Assembly: GCF_011057975.1 (NCBI RefSeq) | Contig: NZ_CP049109.1 | Span: 3,751,001 to 3,815,000 of the forward strand | Source: Sphingosinithalassobacter tenebrarum | Lineage (GTDB): Bacteria; Pseudomonadota; Alphaproteobacteria; Sphingomonadales; Sphingomonadaceae | Direction: 5' to 3' | DNA: 64,000 nt | In this document: in pieces, positions 26,208-35,701 of the stretch | How positions within the stretch are numbered: the first letter of the stretch is position 1 | Layout: each line of letters begins with the position of its first letter | Notes under the pieces: generated by a model | The model's input: only the letters and a program-made list of their open reading frames with translations | The model's database searches: none | What the model was told of the DNA's origin: nothing | Made by a program: the position numbers and the translations under genes

Positions 26208-26549
26208 TCAGTCGCCTTCGCCCGGTTCGGCCGAGAAATACTTGTCGAACTTGCCTTCTTCGCCCTTGTGCTCGTCGGCGTCATCCGGTGTCTGACCGTT
26301 GTTCGACGTCACATTCGGCCATTGTTCCGAATAGGTCCGGTTCACCTCGAGCCATTTCTCCAGACCGTTCTCGGTGTCCGGCAGGATCGCCTCGGCGGGG
26401 CATTCGGGCTCGCAAACGCCGCAGTCGATGCATTCGCTGGGGTTGATGACGAGCATGTTCTCGCCTTCATAGAAGCAGTCGACCGGACAGACCTCGACGC
26501 AATCCATATATTTGCACCGGATACACGCATCGGTGACGACATAGGTCAT
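26208..26549 (-). CDS. fdxA: Ferredoxin FdxA (7Fe-8S type)
   Basis: A 113-aa ferredoxin. Cysteines at 9, 12, 17, 21, 25, 40, 43, 46 and 50 ([17 protein letters not shown] and [12 protein letters not shown]) fit one 3Fe-4S and one 4Fe-4S cluster as in other FdxA proteins. The acidic C-terminal tail ([13 protein letters not shown]) is usual. It is an electron carrier in the cytoplasm. It lies just after the S4-domain gene. Confidence 0.95.
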   Translation of the reverse strand: MTYVVTDACIRCKYMDCVEVCPVDCFYEGENMLVINPSECIDCGVCEPECPAEAILPDTENGLEKWLEVNRTYSEQWPNVTSNNGQTPDDADEHKGEEGKFDKYFSAEPGEGD

Positions 26550-26585
26550 TGGTCGCAGGCTCCATTCCGCTTGAGGCCGCCCCTG

Positions 26586-26897
26586 CTATGCGGCTGCTTC
26601 CGACTCGTCAACGGGATTGGCGACAAGCGATTCGAGGTTGGTGTAAAGACTGGCTGCTTCGGCGGGCGGTCCGCGCCGCTTGGGCAGCGCCTCGATTCGC
26701 ACGATCCGCACTCGTCCGTTCCACGGAAATGCGAGCACCGAGCCGACCCGCACCGGCGCGTGCGCGCGGTCGATTCGTCGCCCGTCGAGCCGTAACGTCC
26801 CCTTGCGCGCGATACCCTGTGCCATGCTTCGCGATCCGGCGAGGCGTGCGTACCAGAGGAAGCGGTCGAGCCGCATCGTGCCGGCCGCGTCAGCCAT
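26586..26897 (-). CDS. S4-domain RNA-binding protein (Hsp15-like)
   Basis: A 103-aa protein with an S4 fold: MRLDRFLWYARLAGSRSMAQ, RKGTLRLDGRRIDR and VRVGSVLAFPWNGRVRIVRI. It resembles Hsp15, which binds stalled 50S subunits carrying nascent chains. It overlaps the end of the helicase gene by eight bases, so the helicase-S4 pair is translationally coupled. The start at 26897 was chosen because it follows directly on the helicase C-terminus. Confidence 0.88.
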   Translation of the reverse strand: MADAAGTMRLDRFLWYARLAGSRSMAQGIARKGTLRLDGRRIDRAHAPVRVGSVLAFPWNGRVRIVRIEALPKRRGPPAEAASLYTNLESLVANPVDESEAAA

Positions 26898-29373
26898 TGC
26901 CCGAAACCAGATCGGCGAGCGCGGCAAAGGCATTGTCGCGCGGCGGCGGCGGCGCCTTGGGCTTGGGGGTCAGCCCCTTCCAAGCCCAGCGCTGCGGCTC
27001 GCCTTCCTTGCCGCGGATCGCACGAAAGCCGAGCTGCGCCATCAGCCGCGACAGCGTGTCGGGGGTGAGGCCGATCGACGTGGCGAGCGCCGGATCGGGC
27101 GTGAAAGGCGCGCGGCCCTTTCGCGAATCATGCGCCGCGCGCGCGATCTTCTCGACCAGATCGACGCGCACCGCCTGCTGCCCCAGCGGACGGAAGCCAT
27201 GCGCCAGACCGGCGCCGGGCGCGTTGCGCGGCAGCACACTCGCGCCCTCGACCGGACCGTCGCCGAGGCCGAGCAGCTCGCGCCGGAACTGCGCGGCGGC
27301 GGGCTTGAGCAAAGCGGGCGCGTAGATATCGAGCGTGCCGATGGTGAAACCCAGCTTGCGCAGCGCCTTGCGCGCGGGCGGATCGAGCGCCTCGATCAGT
27401 TCGGCGGCGGCGCGGCGCGGCAGCATTCCGCCCGCGTCGAGCAGCGCATTGGCAAGCGCGCGCAGCGGCGCCCCGGCAGCGGGGTCGCGCGTCGCTTCGC
27501 CGAGCCTGGCGAGCGGCGGCACTGCGTTCGCCACGCGCTCGGCGAACCAGCGATCGAGCCGCGCCTGCACATCACCGCGCAGCGCCCCGTCGAGAACGTC
27601 GAGCGCACGATCGAGCCGCACCGCGGGCAGCGCGGCGTTGCGCTCGCTGACGAGATGCGCGACCGGCAGCTCGCCCCACAGGATCGCGGAATCTCCCCCG
27701 AGCGAAAGGTCGCTGTCCTCGGCATCGGCAAGCGCCCTGCCCCGGCGGCGCAGTTCGGATGCAAGCCGCTTTTCCGCCGCCGCGAGCAGCATGCGCTTGT
27801 CCGCCGCGCGCGCATCGCCCGCGACCGAGAAGCGAAAGCCGTCGAGCGTGCCGAGGCTGTGCTCCTCGATCGTCACCTCGCCGTCGGCGGCGATGGTGAC
27901 GGGCAGCGCATCGGCATCGGCGCCGATTTCGCGCAACAGCATCGTCGTGCGCTTGTCCACGAACCGCTGGGTCAGGCTGGCGTGGAGCGCATCGGACAGC
28001 TTTTCCTCGATCGCGCGGGTGCGCTCGGCCCAGTGATTCGGATCTTCGAGCCAGTCGGCGCGGTGCGCGATATAGGCCCAGCTGCGTGCCGCCGATATCC
28101 GCCCCGCGAGCGTTTCGACGTCGCCATCGGTGCGATCGAGCCGCGCGATTTCGTCGGCGAACCACTGGTGCGGAACATGCCCGCGCCCCTCGGACAAATG
28201 GCCGTAGACGCGCCCGACGAAACGGGCATGCGGATCGGCGCCGAGCTTGCGGAAATCGGGCAGGCCGCACGCGGCCCAGAGCCGCGCGACCGCCGCCTTG
28301 CCCTCTGCCCGGTCGCGCACCCAGTCCTGATCGGCGAGCCGCTTTAGCACGGCAAGGTCGACTGCTTCGGGCGCGGCGCGCAGCACATCATGCGTCGGCT
28401 TCGCTTCCAGGCTCGCGATCAGCGCATCGACACTCGACAGATCGGGCGCGCCTTCGCGCCAGAACAGCTTTTCGATGCGCGGCATGCGGTGCGATTCGAT
28501 CGCCAGCACCTCCTCGGGCGTGAAGGCGTTGGGGCCATCCTCGTGCAGCGCGCCGAACGTGCCGTCGCGCTGATGCCGCCCGGCGCGCCCGGCGATCTGC
28601 GCCATTTCGGCTATCGTCAGCCGCCGCTGCCGCTTGCCGTCGAACTTGCGCAGCGAAGCGAAGGCGACATGCGCGACATCCATGTTAAGCCCCATGCCAA
28701 TGGCATCGGTGGCGACGAGATAATCGACTTCGCCCGCCTGGAACATTTCCACCTGCGCATTGCGGGTGCGCGGGGAAAGCGCGCCCATCACCACCGCCGC
28801 GCCGCCGCGCAGCCGCCGCAGTGCCTCGGCGACGGCGTACACTTCCTCGGCGCTGAACGCGACGATCGCCGAACGGCGCGGCAGCCGCGACAATTTGCGT
28901 GCGCCGCCGTAGCTGAGCGTGGAAAAGCGCGGGCGACCGATGATTTCGGCGTCGGGCACCAGCGCTTCGACCATCGGCCGCAGTGCTTCGGAGCCGAGAA
29001 TCATCGTTTCCTCGCGCCCGCGTGCGCGCAGCAATCTGTCGGTGAAGACATGGCCGCGCTCGGGACTGGCGCCGAGCTGCGCCTCGTCGATCGCGACGAA
29101 TGCGGTTTCGCGTTCGAGCGGCATCGATTCGGCAGTGCACAAGAACCAGCGCGCATTGGGCGGACAGATCTTCTCCTCGCCGGTGATCAGCGCGACCTGG
29201 CTCTCGCCCTTCATCGCGACGACGCGGTCGTAAACCTCCCGCGCGAGCAGCCGCAGCGGGAAGCCGATCATGCCGCTGGCATGGCCGCACATCCGCTCCA
29301 CCGCCAGATGAGTCTTGCCGGTATTGGTGGGGCCGAGAACGGCGGTTACGGGGCTGCGCCGAGCTTGTGTCAT
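26890..29373 (-). CDS. SUV3-like superfamily 2 RNA helicase
   Basis: An 827-aa helicase. Motif I GPTNTGKTH lies near residue 15; motif II is AIDEAQ; the second RecA lobe holds VATDAIGMGLNMDV and QIAGRAGRHQRDG, the last an arginine-finger region. This matches the mitochondrial SUV3/alphaproteobacterial helicase group, likely in RNA turnover. A long C-terminal region (about 400-800) rich in Ala/Arg is typical of the alphaproteobacterial members. The ATG at 29373 was preferred over an in-frame TTG two codons earlier. Confidence 0.88.
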   Translation of the reverse strand: MTQARRSPVTAVLGPTNTGKTHLAVERMCGHASGMIGFPLRLLAREVYDRVVAMKGESQVALITGEEKICPPNARWFLCTAESMPLERETAFVAIDEAQLGASPERGHVFTDRLLRARGREETMILGSEALRPMVEALVPDAEIIGRPRFSTLSYGGARKLSRLPRRSAIVAFSAEEVYAVAEALRRLRGGAAVVMGALSPRTRNAQVEMFQAGEVDYLVATDAIGMGLNMDVAHVAFASLRKFDGKRQRRLTIAEMAQIAGRAGRHQRDGTFGALHEDGPNAFTPEEVLAIESHRMPRIEKLFWREGAPDLSSVDALIASLEAKPTHDVLRAAPEAVDLAVLKRLADQDWVRDRAEGKAAVARLWAACGLPDFRKLGADPHARFVGRVYGHLSEGRGHVPHQWFADEIARLDRTDGDVETLAGRISAARSWAYIAHRADWLEDPNHWAERTRAIEEKLSDALHASLTQRFVDKRTTMLLREIGADADALPVTIAADGEVTIEEHSLGTLDGFRFSVAGDARAADKRMLLAAAEKRLASELRRRGRALADAEDSDLSLGGDSAILWGELPVAHLVSERNAALPAVRLDRALDVLDGALRGDVQARLDRWFAERVANAVPPLARLGEATRDPAAGAPLRALANALLDAGGMLPRRAAAELIEALDPPARKALRKLGFTIGTLDIYAPALLKPAAAQFRRELLGLGDGPVEGASVLPRNAPGAGLAHGFRPLGQQAVRVDLVEKIARAAHDSRKGRAPFTPDPALATSIGLTPDTLSRLMAQLGFRAIRGKEGEPQRWAWKGLTPKPKAPPPPRDNAFAALADLVSGNG

Positions 29374-29529
29374 CGGCAACCAACATCGCTCCGAGTCATC
29401 CCTTAGGCAACAGCCCCGAATTGCCGATTCGTGTTAACCATGCTGGATTTGCGCTGAAAATTCGCGTCAGCATCCCTTCATCTGCGCTCTGGCACGCTTT
29501 GCCGCAGTCGGGACAGTCACGGGGCACAC

Positions 29530-29544
29530 TTAATTTGACTTTAA
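29530..29544 (+). promoter_or_regulatory. CtrA-like box upstream of the M23 peptidase gene
   Basis: TTAA-N7-TTAA is present exactly (TTAATTTGACTTTAA). It contains TTGACT, which could be a -35 element, so a bound regulator would act at the promoter. About 95 bases upstream is a TTAACCAT half-site (29434-29441) next to a GATTC, a GANTC methylation site (29426-29430). Confidence 0.6.
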
Positions 29545-29618
29545 ACCCACCCTTGCACAGTGATCGTGACCAGGCCGGGGGTGTCGGCTTTGATGACGAC
29601 TTTTGGGGGCAGCGAGCT

Positions 29619-31139
29619 TTGTTCCTGCGGAACGATCACGGATACGATCTTGGCGGCGGCGCAAACGCGCTGAGCAATCCGCGCACCGCCGAACCTGTTG
29701 CGCCTGCGAAATCGAAGGCGGGGCTGTCGCACAAGCTGCGCGCCCGCTTCCCCGATTTCGAGCTGGTGCCGGACCTCGGATCACGTATCGGCAGCCTGCA
29801 ATGGTATCGCGGCGTTGCGACCTGTGTCGGGCTGTGCGCCGTCACGCTGCTGATGGCGCCGGGGCTGGAAGATCCGATCTACGGCTATGTCCCGCCCGCG
29901 CTTCAGGGCGAGGAATGGGAAGCCGCGCGGGTGCAGGCGATTTCGCCGCTCGCCGACGGGGCGAAGACGGGGTACGACATGGCGGCGACCGGACTGGTCG
30001 CGCCGCTGGCCGATACGCCCGAACGCCCGATCATCGACCTTACCACCAAGATTTCCTCGGGCGGCACGCTGCTCGGCGCGCTGCAGCGCTCGGGCGTCGG
30101 CGCCACCGACGCGGCGAACGCGGTCTCGCTGATCGGCGACGCGATTTCGCTGCGCGACCTGCAGGCGGGAACGCCGTTCGACGTGCGGCTGGGCCGCCGG
30201 TCGGACAAGTCGCAGCCACGCCCGCTCGAACGGCTCGGTTTCCGCGCCCGGTTCGACCTGAGCGTCGAGGTCAGCCGTGGTGCCGACGGCACGCTGGCGC
30301 TGCGCCAGATCCCGATCGCAGTCGATTCGACGCCGCTGCGCATCCGCGGCAAGGTCGGCAGCAGCCTGTATCGTTCGGCCCGCGCCGCCGGTGCTCCGGC
30401 CAAGGCAGTCGAGGCCTTCATCCGCGCCATCGCCACGCGCATGTCGATGTCGCAGATCGGCGCCGATGCCGACTTTGAAATGATCGTTGCACGCGATCGC
30501 GCCGAAACCGGCGAAGTTCGTTTCGGCAACGTGCTCTTCGGCGGCATTCAGCAGGGATCGACCAAGGTTCAGCTCGCCTCCTGGGACTATCAGGGCCGGA
30601 CCGAGTGGTTCGACATGGACGGCAAGGGCGAAAAGCGCGGGTCGATGGTTCGCCCGGTGCATGGCCGGCTGACCTCCAGCTTCGGCATGCGCTGGCATCC
30701 GGTGCTCGGCCGTCGCCGCATGCACAAGGGCTGGGACATCGCCGCGCCCAGCGGCACGCCGATCCGCGCGATTGCCGATGGTCGCGTGACCTTCTCCGGC
30801 CGCAACGGCGGCTATGGCAATTTCGTCCGGCTGCGCCATTCGAGCGGACTGCAGAGCGCCTATGGCCATATGCTCCGCACCGCCGTGCGCAGCGGCGCGC
30901 GGGTTCGTCGCGGCGACGTTATCGGCTATGTCGGATCGACCGGCGTTTCGACCGGCCCGCACGTCCATTTCGAAGTGCTGCGCGGCGGCGTTGCGGTGAA
31001 CCCGGGTTCGGTGTCGTTCATGTCACAGAGCATTCTGGGCGGCGGCGACCTTTCGTCCTTCCGCGCCAATGTTTCGAAGCTGCTGAAAACGCCGGTCCAG
31101 CCGGCGACGGAAGGGGAAGCCGCAGCGGCAGCCGAATAA
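29619..31139 (+). CDS. M23 (LytM-domain) peptidoglycan endopeptidase, membrane-anchored
   Basis: A peptidase with one membrane helix (GVATCVGLCAVTLLMAP, about residues 65-81), a long periplasmic stem and a C-terminal LytM domain with zinc ligands in HKGWDIAAP and HVHFEV. The catalytic residues are intact, so it probably cuts peptidoglycan crosslinks or stem peptides. No ATG starts the frame; TTG 29619, behind GGGGGCAGCGAG and well clear of the CtrA-like box, was chosen. A TTG at 29553 would sit only nine bases after that box. The gene ends in a strong shared terminator. Confidence 0.85.
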   Translation: MFLRNDHGYDLGGGANALSNPRTAEPVAPAKSKAGLSHKLRARFPDFELVPDLGSRIGSLQWYRGVATCVGLCAVTLLMAPGLEDPIYGYVPPALQGEEWEAARVQAISPLADGAKTGYDMAATGLVAPLADTPERPIIDLTTKISSGGTLLGALQRSGVGATDAANAVSLIGDAISLRDLQAGTPFDVRLGRRSDKSQPRPLERLGFRARFDLSVEVSRGADGTLALRQIPIAVDSTPLRIRGKVGSSLYRSARAAGAPAKAVEAFIRAIATRMSMSQIGADADFEMIVARDRAETGEVRFGNVLFGGIQQGSTKVQLASWDYQGRTEWFDMDGKGEKRGSMVRPVHGRLTSSFGMRWHPVLGRRRMHKGWDIAAPSGTPIRAIADGRVTFSGRNGGYGNFVRLRHSSGLQSAYGHMLRTAVRSGARVRRGDVIGYVGSTGVSTGPHVHFEVLRGGVAVNPGSVSFMSQSILGGGDLSSFRANVSKLLKTPVQPATEGEAAAAAE

Positions 31140-31154
31140 TCGGCCGCGCAAACG

Positions 31155-31192
31155 AAAAAGGGGCTCCGCGCATCGGCACGGAGCCCCTTTTT
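31155..31192. terminator. Bidirectional terminator between the M23 gene and herA
   Basis: AAAAAGGGGCTCCG and CGGAGCCCCTTTTT form a perfect 14-bp stem over a 10-base loop, with A and T tracts on either side, between two convergent genes. It serves both strands. Confidence 0.92.
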
Positions 31193-31206
31193 CGTTGCGG
31201 TGCGGT

Positions 31207-32880
31207 TCAGCGCGCCTGCGATCGCCAGCGGCTGATGGTGCGCGCCAGGCTCTGCTCCTCGCCGCCGGTCTCGCGCCACAGTTCGGAGAAGACCGGGTCG
31301 CCCGATGCCGGCCGCTTGTCGGCTTCCAGCGAATCGAACAGGAGGCGGATCGGCGTCGCCACGCCCTCGCCGACCGCGATGCATTCGCGGTTGCGCAGCG
31401 CGGGGATCGAATCGAGGAAACCGCGCGCGCCCTCCGGCATCGCCGCGCGGACGAAGGCCTGGTCGCGATCGTTGTTGAGTCGCATCGTCAGGATCGTGCC
31501 GCATTGCGAAAGCACGCCTTCGGCAAGGTCGGACGGCCGCTGCGTCACCAGCCCCAGCGAAACGCCGTATTTTCGGCCTTCCTTCGCGATCCGGCTGAGG
31601 ATGCGACCGACCGACGAACCGTCGGCATTGCGTTCATTGGGAACATAGCGATGCGCCTCTTCGCAGACGAGCAGGATCGGCCGCTGCGCCTCGCCGCGCG
31701 ACCAGATGGCGTAATCAAACACCATCCGGCTCAATACCGCGACGACGACCGAGGTGATTTCGGAGGGCACGCCCGACACGTCGATGATCGAAATCGGCTG
31801 CCCGCCGCCCGGCAGGCGGAAAATGCGCGCCATGAAGCTCGCCATGCTGTCCGACACCAGCATGCCGGAGAACATGAAGGCATAGCGCGGATCGGTCTTG
31901 ATCTCGTCGATCTTTGCCTTGACGCGCAGATAGGGGGCGCTGTCGGTCGCCTTGTCCATCTTGCCCATTTCGAGCTGGATCAGGTTCGACAGGTCGGACA
32001 GGAGATAGGGGATCGGTGCATCGACGGTGAGCTTCGGTATATCCGCCGCCAGCCGGTTCTTGGCCTTGGCCGCGAGCAGGCATTTGGCGAGGATATCGGC
32101 ATCGACCTGCCGTTCCGACCCCGAAGAGGTAAGGAACACTTCGCAATGTTCCTCGAAATTCATCAGCCAATAAGGCATCGCCAGATTGGACACGTCGAAC
32201 ACCGCGCCGTGATCCTTGAACGCGGCGCCATATTCGCCATGCGGATCGATCATCACGATATGGCCCTGCGGCGCGAGCTGGCAGATGCGATGGAGGATCA
32301 GCGCGGCAGCGGTCGATTTACCCGTGCCGGTCGATCCCAGCAGCGCGAAATGCTTGCCCAGCATCGAATCGACATAGAGCGCTGCGCGAATATTCTTCGT
32401 CGGATAGACGTGTCCGATCTCGATATGCGCGCGTTCGTCGGCGGCATAAATCTGCTTGAGGTCGAAAGTCGAAACCGGGAACACTTCGGTCCCAGGCACC
32501 GGATAGCGCGTGACGCCGCGGCGAAAGCGATAGAGTTTGCCGGTCAGCTTTTCCTCGTCGCCCTCGCCGAGAAAATCGATATCGGCGACGATACGGCGCG
32601 AATCATGCTCGGCGAGCCGCATCGCGCGGACATTGGCGATCAGCCAGGTCGTGCCGACGCGCATCTTGAGCTGCGCGCCGACCTGTCCGGCCTGCGCTAT
32701 CGCCGGATCCGAATCGTCGGCAAGCGTTTCGATCGCTTCGGCATCGAGCACGACCTTGCTCGATGCGCCGGCGACTTCGAGTACCGCGCCGACGGCGACC
32801 GGTGCATGCGCCGCAGCTACCGGTGCCGTGGAATAAGGCGACGCATCGGAAAATGCGCGCGCCGGAAAATGGCCGTCCAT
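31207..32880 (-). CDS. HerA-like ATPase (DUF87 family)
   Basis: A 557-aa hexameric-type ATPase. An N-terminal HAS-barrel-like part (about 25-130) precedes Walker A LGSTGTGKST (181-190), MIDPHGEY, Walker B ILLVCEEAHRY and a late GLVTQRPSDLAEGVLSQCG sensor block. HerA works with the nuclease NurA on DNA ends in archaea and in some bacterial defence systems; no NurA or other nuclease lies beside it, so here it is more likely one of the stand-alone housekeeping members. The start ATG at 32880 follows GGGGAG. Confidence 0.85.
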   Translation of the reverse strand: MDGHFPARAFSDASPYSTAPVAAAHAPVAVGAVLEVAGASSKVVLDAEAIETLADDSDPAIAQAGQVGAQLKMRVGTTWLIANVRAMRLAEHDSRRIVADIDFLGEGDEEKLTGKLYRFRRGVTRYPVPGTEVFPVSTFDLKQIYAADERAHIEIGHVYPTKNIRAALYVDSMLGKHFALLGSTGTGKSTAAALILHRICQLAPQGHIVMIDPHGEYGAAFKDHGAVFDVSNLAMPYWLMNFEEHCEVFLTSSGSERQVDADILAKCLLAAKAKNRLAADIPKLTVDAPIPYLLSDLSNLIQLEMGKMDKATDSAPYLRVKAKIDEIKTDPRYAFMFSGMLVSDSMASFMARIFRLPGGGQPISIIDVSGVPSEITSVVVAVLSRMVFDYAIWSRGEAQRPILLVCEEAHRYVPNERNADGSSVGRILSRIAKEGRKYGVSLGLVTQRPSDLAEGVLSQCGTILTMRLNNDRDQAFVRAAMPEGARGFLDSIPALRNRECIAVGEGVATPIRLLFDSLEADKRPASGDPVFSELWRETGGEEQSLARTISRWRSQAR

Positions 32881-32956
32881 CAAAAACTCCCCATTGTCCC
32901 GCCATTCTGCGCCGGGGGAGTAAATATTGCGTTCCTGCAGCGACTTGACCGCGCGA

Positions 32957-33721
32957 TCAGCGGCGACGCCAGATCGCGCCTGCGCTCCATCCGAACAGAA
33001 CCGACAACGCCACCGCGGTAAGGCCGTAGAGCACCGAATGCCGTTCGGCCGCATTGGCGACGAATCGTTCGAAGCCCGATTTGCGGATTTCGATCGGCCG
33101 CACCGCCGCGGCGAGGACGCGGCCGTCGCGAATCAGGAAGGTTTCGGCAGTGAACCGCCCGACCGGCACCCGCGCGGGAATCGAGATGCGCGCGCGATAG
33201 AGGACGCCGTCGGTGATCTCCACCGCGCCGGGCGCTTCGTAATAAAGGCCGCTGCGCCGGCGCAGGTCGACGAGCCCGGCGTCGAACCGGTCCTGCACCG
33301 CCGGAACCGCGCCGGACGCGGGCGACAATTGCAGGCTGTCGAGCCCCAGTTCGTAGATGGCGCGCGTGCGATCATCGACCAGCTCGGTGATCGGTCGCGA
33401 GGACGCGACGGCATAGAAGGAAGGCGCCGAACGATAGCGCATCCGGTTCGCATTCACCCAGATTCCGGCGATCTGCTCCTTCTCGCGCAGCTGGATCGAC
33501 TGGACCGGCCCCTTCACCACCACGACGATCTCAGCCGGTTCGTCGCTGTCCGCCGCGCGCTCGCCATCGGGATAGACGATCGCGCCGAACAGCAGCAGTT
33601 CGGCGCCGGTGAAGCTGTAATAGATTTCGATCTCGCGCTGCGACACATCGGGGACCAGCACCGGCTTGGCGCCGAGCAGCAGCAGCGCCAGCGGCGCGAC
33701 CAGAAGGCGCCACCAGTTCAT
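32957..33721 (-). CDS. TIGR02186 family membrane protein
   Basis: A 254-aa protein with an N-terminal signal or anchor, a large periplasmic domain (REIEIYYSFTGAELLLFGAI, later VQSIQLREKEQIAGIWVN) and a C-terminal membrane helix (about 232-250). This layout is the TIGR02186 family, nearly always encoded next to a TauE/SafE exporter, as here. The ATG overlaps the stop of the TauE gene by four bases. It is probably an accessory of that exporter. Confidence 0.85.
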   Translation of the reverse strand: MNWWRLLVAPLALLLLGAKPVLVPDVSQREIEIYYSFTGAELLLFGAIVYPDGERAADSDEPAEIVVVVKGPVQSIQLREKEQIAGIWVNANRMRYRSAPSFYAVASSRPITELVDDRTRAIYELGLDSLQLSPASGAVPAVQDRFDAGLVDLRRRSGLYYEAPGAVEITDGVLYRARISIPARVPVGRFTAETFLIRDGRVLAAAVRPIEIRKSGFERFVANAAERHSVLYGLTAVALSVLFGWSAGAIWRRR

Positions 33722-34632
33722 GCCAGCTCCACCGAATAGATTTCGTCCGGGTGCCAGGCGAGGCCCAGGAAAATGCGCACCGCCACCAGCAGCACAATGA
33801 TCGCAAGCGCGAGGCGGAGATATTCGGGCGGCGCCTTCATCGCGATTCGCGCGCCGATCTGCGCGCCCGTCACCGATCCGAGCAGCAGCAGCACGGCCAG
33901 GACGATATCGACCGCCTGAGTCGTGGTCGCGTGCATCATCGTCGCCGCGGCGGTGGTGAACAACGTCTGGAACAGCGACGTGCCGACCACTACCGTCGGC
34001 CCCATGCCGAGCAAGTAGAGCATCGCCGGGATCAGGATGAACCCGCCGCCGACGCCGAGCAGCACCGTCAGGATGCCGGTGAAGAAGCCGAGCAGCAGCG
34101 GCGCAAGCGGCGAAATATACAGCCCCGATCCGTAGAAGCGCCAGCGCAGCGGCAGCCAGGCAACCAGCGGATGGTGGCGCCGCCGTCGCGCGCGCGGATG
34201 GATGCCGGCACGATGCGCGCGGATGCTGCGCAGCGATTCGGTAAGCATCAGCCCGCCGATCGAGCCGAGCAGCAGGACATAGAGAATCCCGATCGTCGTA
34301 TCGATCTGCCCGCTCGCCTGGAGCAGCGCGAACAGCCAGCCGCCGACGAGACTGCCCAGCACGCCCCCCGAAACCAGCACCATGCCCATTTTCAGGTCGA
34401 CGCCCTTGCGCCGCAAATGCGCGAAAACGCCCGAAACGCTGGCCCCGGTAACCTGGCTCGACGCCGATGCAGCCGCGACTGTGGGCGGAATGCCGTAGAC
34501 GATCAGCAGCGGCGTGATCAGGAATCCGCCGCCGACGCCGAACATGCCCGAAAGCATACCCACGCCAAAGCCGAAGAACACGATCACGAGCGCGTTCACC
34601 GACAGATTGGCGATGGGCAGGTAAATATCCAT
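33718..34632 (-). CDS. TauE/SafE family anion exporter
   Basis: A 304-aa inner-membrane protein with two homologous halves, each marked by a glycine-rich helix (GMLSGMFGVGGGFLITP and GILTVLLGVGGGFILIP). Members export sulfite or organosulfonates or similar anions; the substrate here is unknown. A basic cytoplasmic loop (ARRRRHHP) separates the halves. The start ATG at 34632 was chosen from the family start. It forms an operon with the TIGR02186 gene. Confidence 0.9.
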   Translation of the reverse strand: MDIYLPIANLSVNALVIVFFGFGVGMLSGMFGVGGGFLITPLLIVYGIPPTVAAASASSQVTGASVSGVFAHLRRKGVDLKMGMVLVSGGVLGSLVGGWLFALLQASGQIDTTIGILYVLLLGSIGGLMLTESLRSIRAHRAGIHPRARRRRHHPLVAWLPLRWRFYGSGLYISPLAPLLLGFFTGILTVLLGVGGGFILIPAMLYLLGMGPTVVVGTSLFQTLFTTAAATMMHATTTQAVDIVLAVLLLLGSVTGAQIGARIAMKAPPEYLRLALAIIVLLVAVRIFLGLAWHPDEIYSVELA

Positions 34633-34681
34633 TGCTGCGATGCGATAGCCCGTCCTGCGTTCGGGCAAAAGCGCCGTGCGT

Positions 34682-35701
34682 CTAAAAATCGGCGCCGAGC
34701 GTAACGGCGAGTCCCGATCCGGGCAGGGCATTGCCGGCAATCCGCTCGCGCCATTCGAACGCGAGCCGCAGATGTTTGTCGCCCGCCGGGAAATCGATCA
34801 CCGCCGCTGGGCCGATATCGACTCGAGCGATACCGCGCTGCGCCCCGCCCCACGCGCCCGCGCCGAGCGAAAGCTGCGTCTTGCCGCGTCGGCGGACCGG
34901 GCGCAGTACGCGCACCGCGCCGTCGGCATAGGGTTCGAGCCGATCGCGCAGCACCCCGCCCGCCTGGCCATAGGCTTCGAGGCGGAAACCGGCGGGAATA
35001 TCGGCCTGCGTCCCCGCGATGATCCCCGCACCCGTTCCGTCCGCGCCGCCGTCTAGCGCGACGCGCCGTTCGGCGACGATTCGCACCGGCAACCGCGTCG
35101 GTTGCCATTCGACGCTCATCGTCGCTTCGCGCCCCTGGCCCTCGAGCGGAGCGGTCAGCCTGCCGGCAAGGGCAAGCGCGCCGCGCGGCCCGGCGCGATA
35201 GGCGACGCGGATGCCCGCCTGCCCGCCGCCGAGCTGTGCCGCGCCCGGCGCCGCGGCGCGCACACCGTTGCCGCGGCGCAGGACCCAGAGCGCTCCCGAC
35301 CAGCCCAGCGACGGTGGTGCGGTTGCCGGAACCACGGACGGAGAAGGCGCCGTCTGGGGCGCGCCCGCGACATATTCGGGATCGCCGTAGCGGACCATCA
35401 CTGCCATTGCGAGCTGCGCGCGGGCGGGATCAAAGGGGTCGGGCGCGCTCGGCCGGAGGCGTGTGGGTGGAGGCGGTGTTGCGGCATTCTTGCGACCGGC
35501 TGACACCGAAGCCGGTGCCTGGCCTGTCGCCGGATCGGGTGCGGGGTGCGCGGTCGGCGCGGCAAGCGCCGCGACCGGCACGACTGCCTCGATCGCCTGC
35601 GGCAGCGATCCGGTCGCGTGCCACAGGATCGCGATGCGCAGTCCTACCCAGCCGGTGCAGACCAGCGCCAGGAATCGCAACGGCCGCCCCCGCCGGGTCA
35701 T
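34682..35701 (-). CDS. Predicted outer-membrane beta-barrel protein, NfrA C-terminal-like
   Basis: A 339-aa protein: a hydrophobic N-terminal helix (about 9-28), a Pro/Ala/Thr-rich linker (45-125), then a beta-rich domain (about 130-339) with alternating strands such as AGIRVAYRAG, FRLEAYGQAGGVL and LRLAFEWRERI, ending in a C-terminal Phe as barrel proteins do. Its pairing with an NfrB-like glycosyltransferase and its strand pattern suggest it matches the C-terminal region of the N4 receptor NfrA, without NfrA's TPR part. The start overlaps the glycosyltransferase stop (ATGA). The family call is inferred. Confidence 0.55.
   Translation of the reverse strand: MTRRGRPLRFLALVCTGWVGLRIAILWHATGSLPQAIEAVVPVAALAAPTAHPAPDPATGQAPASVSAGRKNAATPPPPTRLRPSAPDPFDPARAQLAMAVMVRYGDPEYVAGAPQTAPSPSVVPATAPPSLGWSGALWVLRRGNGVRAAAPGAAQLGGGQAGIRVAYRAGPRGALALAGRLTAPLEGQGREATMSVEWQPTRLPVRIVAERRVALDGGADGTGAGIIAGTQADIPAGFRLEAYGQAGGVLRDRLEPYADGAVRVLRPVRRRGKTQLSLGAGAWGGAQRGIARVDIGPAAVIDFPAGDKHLRLAFEWRERIAGNALPGSGLAVTLGADF

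Noticed and set aside
31207..32880. HerA-based anti-phage defence system
   Set aside because: No NurA, SIR2, DUF4297 or other effector beside it; neighbours are housekeeping or transport genes.
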